Assembly: GCF_963855985.1 (NCBI RefSeq)
Contig: NC_087111.1
Span: 5,337,001 to 5,401,000 of the forward strand
DNA length: 64,000 bases
Direction of reading: 5' to 3'
DNA from: Ostrinia nubilalis
Taxonomy: Eukaryota; Arthropoda; Insecta; Lepidoptera; Crambidae
The notes under the pieces were generated by a model. That model did not search any database. It was not told where the DNA came from and was given only the letters and a program-made list of their open reading frames with translations. Shown piece by piece: positions 23,701-34,000 of this stretch (positions are counted from its first letter, which is position 1; the number at the start of each line of letters is the position of its first letter). The translations under genes and the position numbers were made by a program.

Positions 23701-26700
23701 CATTACAATCGCCATGATTTGGATCTTGGCTGCGTTGGTCAGCTTCCTGCCCATCTCCCTCGGTCTCCACAGGCCCGATGAGGAGGCCTTGGCCACACAG
23801 AGGCCTCCGAGATACCCCACGTGTGCCCTCGTGTTGACCCCAACGTATGCGGTTGTATCCAGCTGTATATCGTTTATACTGCCGTGCATTGTGATGATCA
23901 GTATATACTGCAGGTTAGTAAAAGATGAATGGTTTATTTGCAAACACTTTTAACACACATTATGTATAGTTGAAACAAAACAAAGTGACAGAACAGCAGG
24001 AGGCAGGTAATAAGCACGTATAATGAAGCAAAATTAGCGTTTAAAATAAATCCTTGTGTTAGAGTGGTGTGTGCCGCAGCGATGCAAAAAGCAAAGAGCT
24101 CAGTGTAAACACTGCCCTCAAAAGGACAGAACACCGATTTTCAGCTCTTGCTAGAGAACGCGCGAAGCGCACGTGAACGGAATGAACCCGCTTGCTTTTG
24201 GAAACAATATCTACATAAGAAAAAAGCACAATTTCATGAGACGCAAGTAAGGTGAATATTAATTTTATTCATTTACTTTTTATTGCTTTAGGATAAGTCT
24301 GTATCTATAACTGATCTAACAAAATGTTTAATTTAATTGAGTTTACTAAGCACCATTTAATTATCTACTAGAATTTTCTAACATTGCTACAGTTTGCCAA
24401 CGTAGGACATCTAAAAGTTTGCATTTATGTCGAACTTCATTTCGTTTAATGACCTTTTAACTTACATTTTAACCGCTAAGAAGTTGGCTGAGAATCGTAA
24501 CATTGATTAATTATGAACTTGATTTATTAAGTACTTCAATCACTTTATTTTAGAACAGTTAGGCAATTTTGATTTAAGTTGCTACTTAACGCTACATTAT
24601 TATTAGTCGTTAGCCTGAAAATTGTGACTTAGAAATTATTTGATAAAATGAGACTAGCAGTGAGCTATATCTTAAAATGATACAAAAATACTAAAAGCTT
24701 TAAGTAAAATGAGATGCAAAGTAGATAATTGAAACTGCTTTAAAATGACTTTTTATAATAATAATATTTTATTATTAAAAATATTATGTTTTCTTCCACA
24801 ACTCTTGCCACACTATCAAAGGGTTTTGACAATAATCATTCGACTCGAACTTGACCTTCACTGGTTGGGTTTTTATTGACGGTCAAACTATAAATCATGG
24901 CTACGTACGAGTTGCAGCGGTGGGAACAAAAGGTGCGAAAAGTCCCGTTAAAAACTATTCAGGCATTAACTTAATAAGAAAAGACAAAAAAGTAAACATA
25001 AAATGCTTTCTTCAGGGGAGATTGTTTGACAATAAATAAAAGACATAAAATATGACTGATCAAACAAGAAAAGAAAATACATTTTTCTAGATTTTTTCCT
25101 ACAAATTCTTAACCACTGATTCCGTTAAACCTAACAATCCCTAATGATCCACTCAACAACAAAGGCCAATTTGCGATGAACAGTCTTCACAAACTCACAA
25201 TGTCAAGGAAGGCTTAATAGACCGTTTTTAGTGCCATTCATTTTGAATGGACCAATTAGCTAAGTAGTTGTATAAGGCGGTTAAACTTCCATTACGTAGA
25301 AAGCACTTACGATATGGTATTTATTAGAGCGTCCTTGTCAAATGATGTCAGGTTCAAGTAACTACAGTACGTCATGTCCTTTATTATTAAAAGACATGCG
25401 GTTACACCAATTTAATTTATTAGATTCAGTTCATTTTGGTAATATCATGTCGGCTGTACCAGCACTGGTGTTTTGGGTACGGTAGTAATGACATGAATTG
25501 ATACAGTAATAATATTGGTTTTAATTGGTTAAAAATCTGAAATAATCTGTTCTTCGGCGGACACTTCCAAGTCGTTTTTTGCTTAGGAGAGTGGCATATC
25601 AATACCTACCAGATGCCTGCCTGCGTTATGTGGGGCTCGAACCCACTAAAAACCTGGGGTGTTCCCTCTGCTGCTTGGTGGTCGGCGCCTTGGGTACCAG
25701 AGACGATCAAGACGCTTTCCGCGGACATGACAGGATCCACCATGCTCCCCCTCAATGGGTGGCCGATGTTCACCTGGCTCACCTTTATTCGATCCAATTA
25801 GCATAAAACATATAACCTGTCTATAGTTATAGTTCTTGCAACTCACGAAGGCGAGTGAGCTTTACTTGTGTGTGTACGTGTAGGTTCATGCACATAACGA
25901 TAGTGTAATGTCTGTCAAAACTTTTGAAAAAAGAACAGTAGCGAGCCACCACACATGTAAAGCTCACTCGCCTTCGTGAATTGCAACAACTATAAACCTA
26001 ATACTCAACAAAAGCACATCACAAGGAACGTCACTCGACTTGAAATAAAAAGGCTGTGGGACATTATGTGACTAACTGTACGACTTGTCGCTCACGGAAG
26101 TTACACAATGAGAGCAGTCGCACGAGAAATGAACTTTTATTAATGGAAGAAAAAGTTTCAATAAAACACTGAATGGCTTTTATTAAACTCAATATCGGTG
26201 ACTGCCACATTTTTCCTTTTACCGGAGAAGTGACATTTTAGATGGAAATGTTTTACTTTTTTTACTAATAAGTAATTATTGTAAGCGCTGCATGATTTTG
26301 ATGAAAAATTAGTTAAAATGGATTACCGATTTCACAGCATTTATTCCAAAACCACTTCATTGAAATACTTAATTCTAGCCCTAAAAAAATAGATTTAAAT
26401 TTTCTTTAAAATTAGACTTTAAGTGCTTTTAGTAGCTCTGAAAACAATTTAAGTTAGTAAATTGAGTTCACTAAATAGTGACGTCACATCTCATTACCAT
26501 ACCAAATCAATGAAGAGTTGCGGTTTAGCGGAAATAGCACACAGAAAGTTTGTTGATTGGCTATTGTCAGCTAGGTACCCTTTATACCATTGATAGGTAG
26601 GTTCTATTGATAACATGCCCTTGATAAGCAAGGGAATAAATGGAGCGAAGTATTACGAAATGAGTCACTTTTGGAGACATTTGGTCTCGTAAAAATCCGA

Positions 26701-27973
26701 TGCGTTACGAAATAAAACCCAATTTTACGCTTAAAGCCTCTATAACGCTGATATACGATTGCTGATAAAAACAAATCACTTTCTAATCCTGATTTAAGAT
26801 AATTTGAGATGAAAAGGGACTCAAGTACCTAACCAAGATTCGATTAAGTAATGAAGCGTTCTATTCTGAATTTGGCAAATGAATTGGTTACAGTGACATG
26901 CCAGGTTAAATACGCTTAGGCATATTGCCAGCCTGGATAGCGTTGTTGGCTCGAATTCCATATAGTAATTGCTTCGTAACTGTTTGTTCAATGTCTTGAT
27001 GATTTGTCTCCAGACTGTAGCTACTATACAATATTATACATATGTAGGTACATCTGCACATAATGAAAAGAATGGATGTAGAAAGTGTTTGCAACCTTTT
27101 TATAGTTTAACTTGAAGTATAAGTTTAGAAACAATATCTATGGGTTCATCATCATCATCATCTCAGCCATAGGACGTGTGCCAATGCTTTCCATGTTGTC
27201 CGGTTGGTAGCGGCCTGCGTCCAGCGCCTTCCTGCTACCTTTATGATATCGTCGTTTCACTTTGTAGGTGGATCTATGGGTTAATGCCACCACCACATAT
27301 CTAGATTATCAACGTTATTTCCAACCTTTTAGTCCTTAAATATATTAGCAATAAGGAAACTCACTCACACCTTTGTCAACAGACTGTACTGCTACGCCCA
27401 GAAGCACGTGAAGTCCATCCGCGCTGTCACCCGGACAGTCCGAATGCCGGACAACCGGACAAAGTCCGTCCGGACTCGAGTACATACTCACGTCCACTCG
27501 TCGCCGTATCACGTGTCTGATCACAAAGCAGCCATCACTGTGGGCATCATCATGGGGGTTTTTCTTCTGTGCTGGGTGCCGTTCTTCTCTGTGAACATTG
27601 TGGCGGCGTTCTGCAAGACTTGCATACCAGGTATGAACATTTTTAATAAACATTAGTAGTAAATAATGTTAGTAATTTTGAAGCCACGATAGCCGAACGG
27701 TGAAGGGGTCGGACTAGGGCATGAATATCGGAATCTCGGAATCTCGTAATATCGGAATCTCGGAGTACGAGATCCGATATTACAATTCCGATATTGAGCG
27801 ACCCAATATCGTAATATCGGAATCAGATAAAGGTTTTAATTGAGATTTTAAACATAGCGTTTAAACGCGCCACAACCTGCCACAAAGCCCAAAGTACATG
27901 ATTGACAAAGACCAATGATTTTATCATGTCTTTCACCATCACTTTTTGTCCCACTGCAAATATTTTCTGCTAA

Positions 27974-28004
<31 letters not shown>

Positions 28005-31000
28005 ATTGGGCTATCAACATGAGATACAGTATTATACACAATTAAAAAAATTAAGCCAAAGGTCTCTAGCTAACTGCTCCCACACAAACGATAACCACAG
28101 CATGCATAATATTATAATGTAAGCAACCCGTGAACTTTACACAATACAATAACATAATATAGTACCTAATTACAACTTTGAATTTAAACAACAAAAAGAA
28201 AGCAACAAAAAAATAAAATATAAAATAATAAGAGGCCTCCTAGATGCATGCCACCAGGGGCACGTCACCCGTCTTAATTGTTTTAATGATAGTTAAATAA
28301 AGTATCGTTAAGCCTTTATTTCGCCTGAGATACAGGAAAAAAACTTCCTAGTTCAGGCACACGTATAATTTTACCTTTTGTAGCATAAGATTAGCCTAGA
28401 GTTTAAACTGTCAAACAAGTTATTCATTAAAGATTTTATTTATTTATTTATTTTTATTTATTAATTATTTATGGTTAATTTTACTTGTTCTAAAACAATT
28501 TTAACACTTGCCGTACTTGGTCTTAGCAATGAAAAACGACATCTCAACTCCCTTCCAAACATTAATTGGACTATGGCCCGTTAGTTCTGCGTATCTACCT
28601 ACATGTGCCCTGCCCATTGCCACTTCAGCTTGCTAGTCCGTCAGACTATGTCAGCGACTTTAGTTCGTTAACGGAGCTTCTCATTTCTGATTAGATCTCG
28701 TAAAGAAACACCAAGCACAGCCCTCTTCATAGCACGCTGTGCAACTTTGAGAGCCCACGTTTCCGAGCCGTATATCATGACTGGTTACACACACTGATTG
28801 AAGACTTTCGTCTTTCAGCACTGAGGTATTTTGGACAAAAAGATGTTGTGTAGTTTCCCGCGGCCCAGCCGAGTAGGATTCGACGATTTACCTCTTTCTC
28901 GAAATTGCATCTATGATCATCTATGAAATTGAACAGCTGAATCGTTTGTCCGAGGTAGACATACTTGTCAACAATCTCGAGAATCGAGCTCCCAACCGAA
29001 AATAGGTAGGGCGCAACATGGTCATAAGCTTTGTTTTGTCCATGTTCATCCGAAGGCCTACCTGTTGGGAGATTCAATTAAGGTCTTCGAGCATTGTGCT
29101 GAGGTCTTCCAGCGATTCCGCACTAGTACGCAAAACTGACGGCCGAAGAGGCAGCAAGGTTCTGGAGTGGAGGCCACGTACCGGAAATCGCAGAGTAGGA
29201 CTGCCATCCACAAGGTGGACCGACGACCTCAGGCCGCTACCAACCAACCATTGTGAAAATTATTGGGGGAGGCCTATGTTCAGCAGTGGACGTCCTATGG
29301 CTGAAATGATGATGATGATGATGATGGCCCGTGGTTTTGTGAGTTGTACATCGATAATAAAAAAGGAATAAATTACAAACATAATATTCAAGTTTTTTTA
29401 CCACTACCTAAAATTTTTGTAACATTTGACTTGAATGACTCTACAAATCGTTCCGCCAGTATTGGTTGATGAAGTAAGTTTGTTTGATACCTGTTTTACA
29501 AAAACACTTAAATTCCTTGCTAGTCCATATTGGCCTATTATCAGTAACCAAATGCAATGGAATTGGATACCCATAACATACAAAAATGGTTTTAAATACT
29601 TCAATTTTATAATTTTAAGAAGTGCTGTTTTGTACCAAATAAAAGATATTGTGTAAAATCATTATTTTACTTGTAAACAATCAAGAAATGTTACGAAAAT
29701 AATCAAATATTCAATTTATTATAACACAAACTCAATTCCGATATTAATATCGGAATTCCGATATTGAGATCTAATATCGGAAATCAATATCGGAATTGAA
29801 AACCTTCCGATATTACATGCCCTAGGTCGGACTGGCTGACTCGTGATCCGGGGAACGCGGGTTTGAATCCCGCCGCCGCTCGACTATTGTGGCCCACTCG
29901 TGACACAAGCACTATTTAGTTTAGCACGAGGGGCTAACGGGACTATTAGTAATTTGTACAATACAAATTCTAATACTCTACAACCCCTTGAAGCTGCTGT
30001 GAACCTTGACATTATTAGTAGTAATTTAATGTTAATTTTTTCCTTCTCCTGCAGCAAACTAGACATAAGCGTGTGTTAGGAGTCGGTTAACCGCAATGGT
30101 TTAGCCGTCGACAGAGATCCAACTAACAACATTTGAACCGACTGAGACACAGAAACCGTTGGATTATTTTCATAATATAAAGTCTGCAAACAGAATTTCA
30201 ACAGACTATTCAGTTACAACTTTTTGAAGTGCCGAGATTTTTCGAAGATAGGACGTTTCAATGACCGCATTCTCTTAATGAACCATTTTTTAGGCCATCT
30301 TTGTAAAATGCCTCGTAGGTAATTTGAAAGCAAGGTTTGATCGTGATCACCTCATCATATAGCGTCTATCACTGCTGCAATAAAACATTCCAGTTTTAAA
30401 ATATTTAATACCCTCACACTATCAATTCCATTATTGCTACCCGTATACGAACAGTTTAAAAGACTTTTCGCTGGAGAAAAGTCGAACTAAGCTTCGAACT
30501 CCGCCAATTTTCTTCTACTTATTTGTTGTGGAACTAAAAATGTATAGCTTTCCTCCACTCCGGTATTAACTTATACATTGCTAGTTGGATGGAGCTGCAG
30601 TATCGAAAATAAGAAGTGGAAATAGTTTCTCAGGTCAAGTTTTGTTGTAGGATATTATACTCTATTTATTTGAAACGTCTCTAAAAGCAACACTGCTTGG
30701 TACAATTTTGTGGTGCAAGTCTAAGCTAAATCAATCTTACTTGCAAAACCGGAGAAATTAAGTTGTTTTTGTTTAACTAAAAATAAAGCCACTAGAATTA
30801 GATTAGGGCGTCTACAGCTGGGCAAAGGCCTCCCCCAAGAATAGGGATGATGATTGGGTAATTAAATCGAAATTCTATTTAGTATATCAGACAGATAATA
30901 AAACAATTTTGGAGACATGTTTTTTATTTTTTTTCATAATAGAATAATTACAGTGTTATATTGAGTTGAAATGTCGCGTGACGTCACTTTTGAGTAAAAA

Positions 31001-34000
31001 TTCTACTCAAGCGTGACGTATCGCGCCCTTTCAACTCGATGTAGCACTGTTATTATTTAATTATGAAAGAAAAAAAAATATATGTAATATTTTCTAATTG
31101 TCTGTCTGACGGACAAAATAAATGCAATGTTGCCTCATCTAGCCTATTTCCACCACGACCACTTGCTTTCCGCGACCTTCACCAGATCATCGGTCAATCG
31201 AGGCTGCCTAGTACCTATATTGCGTTTTCTGGTTCTTGGTCGCCACTCAAAAACTTTTTGCCCCAACGGCCATCATTTCTACAAGCTATGTGCCCCACCC
31301 ACTGTCACAGTTTGGCAATAATACCTACTTGTATAATAAACCATACCTACTTTGGCACAACTACTACAAGTTTTTAATATTTATTACCAATATTACTAAC
31401 GATAACCGCCAAACTTTATACTCTGTACCTACAAAGTTCAAACAGTTCACTAAAAGGAACATTGATTGCTTCAAACTTTAACATTTTGAAAGATCCAGCG
31501 AAATTTCCACAGATTGTAAATCTAACTTGAGTTGCGATAGTATCGATACTTACGTTATCGATATTGAGTAGTGTTTAAAAGCTTTGGAATCCAAGTTGTA
31601 ATCCAAGACACTAAATTACGAGAACAGTAATTAACATTGAAGGTAGTCCTATTGAATCGATACATTTTAATTAGATGGTGTTAACTGATTCCAATTCTAA
31701 TACAAACTCCAAATTAAGTTCTTCAAATCTGACTATAATTAGATTACAAGTATTAAATACGAAGCGAAAAGGAATAAAAAACAAAGTTTCTTTAGATTAT
31801 AAGATTTGGTTGTTGGTTATAGAATATGTAGTAGTACATAATAGTCAAAGAATTAACTTGTGTACAAAATAATGTTATACGATATTTTTTAGTTCTTGTT
31901 GGTTGATATTTATCCATAATAATATTAAGTACCTCACTTTTGAAATAGTTAAGTTAAAACTTGAATTTACGATGCTAAAGCGACCTTTCACAATACTCGT
32001 ATATTTTTCAAGGAAATTTATCATCATCATCATCATTTTAGCCATAGTAGGACGTTAATTGCTGAAAATAGGCCTCCCCTAATAACTTCCACGATGACCG
32101 GTTGGCAGCGGCCTGCATCCAGCGCCTTTATGAGGTCGTTCTTGTGGTATAAAATATCATCGACACAAAATACCGACAGATTGGCAACACTGCTTGTAAG
32201 TCCACTCAAGCGCCGACTAACTAGACTTTAACTCAGTGTCAACAACAATCGGAAGATAATTACTAGTTTTAATTTGAGTTTGCAATTGAACTGGAGTCTG
32301 AACTTCGTCGCCCAAGCTAGTTCTAGTTGGTTTCATTCAGTTTTATTATCTTAGTAACTATCTACACTTCTACACTAATATTATAAAGATTCTTTCACCA
32401 TTAAAATCCTACATTATTTCTGATAAATATACCTAGGCAGTACGAAGTTCACCAGGGCCACTAGTGAATTATAAACTCTAATGACTTTTGTTATTTTCGA
32501 AACAAGCTTTTGCTCGCGTTAATTTCGGTTGTTATTTTATTTTGCATTTCTTTGGAAAACTTACAGTATGTCACAGAAAGTCTGTATTCCCTGTCCCCTT
32601 TCCAACAGTTTCAGTTCAGTGGTTTAAACATAACAGATTAACAAACATCATTATATCTATTGGTATATTCTATACCATTGATAACTTTCTACACTTTCTT
32701 GGGTTCTCAAAGTCTAAAGATTTTCACCGTAATTTAATTATTTCAATTTGTATCTGGAAAACATGCAAAGTCACTTTCATATGTAACATTACTTTTGGTA
32801 ATTTCGCTATATTTCAATAAGAAAATTGTACCTTGATGTGTTATGAAACCTTATAAGGCCTTATCCTCATCAGTATTTCATTTTCCATCAGAGCTGAATT
32901 CGACTGATCTCCGAAAAAGCTGGCTCGAGTTCAGAAGGAATCCAATAACTAGGGTAATAGCACAGTTCGAATAAATAAGCTAACCCATTTGTGTTGTATT
33001 TATTTTACAACCAATAAATCTGTCAACCATCTGGCACACTTTGAAACTATGCAATGTCGGTTTTGTAAAAAAATTTAGAAAACTCTTAAAAAATGCTTAG
33101 AAATATTTTTATTATTACAGCACGATAGGGAGAGCCGACCCCAAATAAAATGGTAATGGACCAGACTAAGAAGAAGACGATGATGAAAAGTAATAATTAG
33201 GCTACTTTCGCGTAAAAAGACTGACAGATTTACTCGTAGGTGCGTAATAAGGTTTAATACAACCAAAAGAAAATAGGTTATCACTACCCAATTTTTACAT
33301 TTGTCTTTTTAAAGGACATCTTGTATGTGAACTGTTTGATCTTGTTTGGCTACGTAAATATCGAGATAAAACGAAATAAAATAAAAATGTCAACAACCTA
33401 CAGAAGGAACCAATAGTTTCAGCAATGCAATATGGCGGGCCCGTGGGGGCGACCTTACTTTAGTTTTGTATTCGTATCAATAAAGTATATTGAATTTATT
33501 TACTATTTCAGCCTATTTCGCTTTGTATACGAGTGCTAAAATTCATAATAAGCTATTTGCCTATCCCAATACGTTTGAATCGTATTCGCGATTCAGAAAA
33601 ACTGATTGGTTTCCAGGAAAAGTACAGAATTTTTCGCCAAATCGTCGTAATCGGGTTACTAAAATTTTAGTATAATGTAATTAAAATTAATTCCACTTGT
33701 TTTTTGATCCGGGATACGTAAATGGATATGTAAACTCGTACATTTTTGGTTGATATTTCCTTTTTTTTACATCATATCAAGCTTACGAAAACTGAGGTCT
33801 CTAATGCCCATAGGGGTCACTTAAAATTTAGGGATTGACGGTGAAAACAGTAGGCCTAAAATGCGCGCCGTGATAACTTTTATCGACGTCAAAATGTGTG
33901 GGAAAAATCGATAAAATGGCGTGATAACCGCTTATCGCGGCGCGCATTTTAGGCCTACAGGTATCTTCTTCTTATCGTGTCGACAACAAACCTACACAGC

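Larger units (their letters stand above)
27715..29824. mobile_element. hAT-type transposon (copy 3), 2.1 kb
   Basis: The termini TAGGGCATGAATATCGG and (reverse complement of the right end) TAGGGCATGTAATATCGG are flanked by a perfect 8-bp duplication GGTCGGAC (27707-27714 and 29825-29832). Both ends carry clustered AATATCGGA/TCCGATATT motifs (27720-27830 and 29735-29815). The interior contains (ATTT)n tracts and an RTE insertion. No transposase ORF. Confidence 0.85.
27679..29956 (+). mobile_element. tRNA-derived SINE, copy C, split by hAT-type element
   Basis: The parts 27679-27714 and 29825-29956 together make one SINE of the same family as copies A and B, with the B-box region 'gggtttgaatcccgcc' intact. 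The break repeats GGTCGGAC on both sides, the target duplication of the element inside. Confidence 0.8.
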
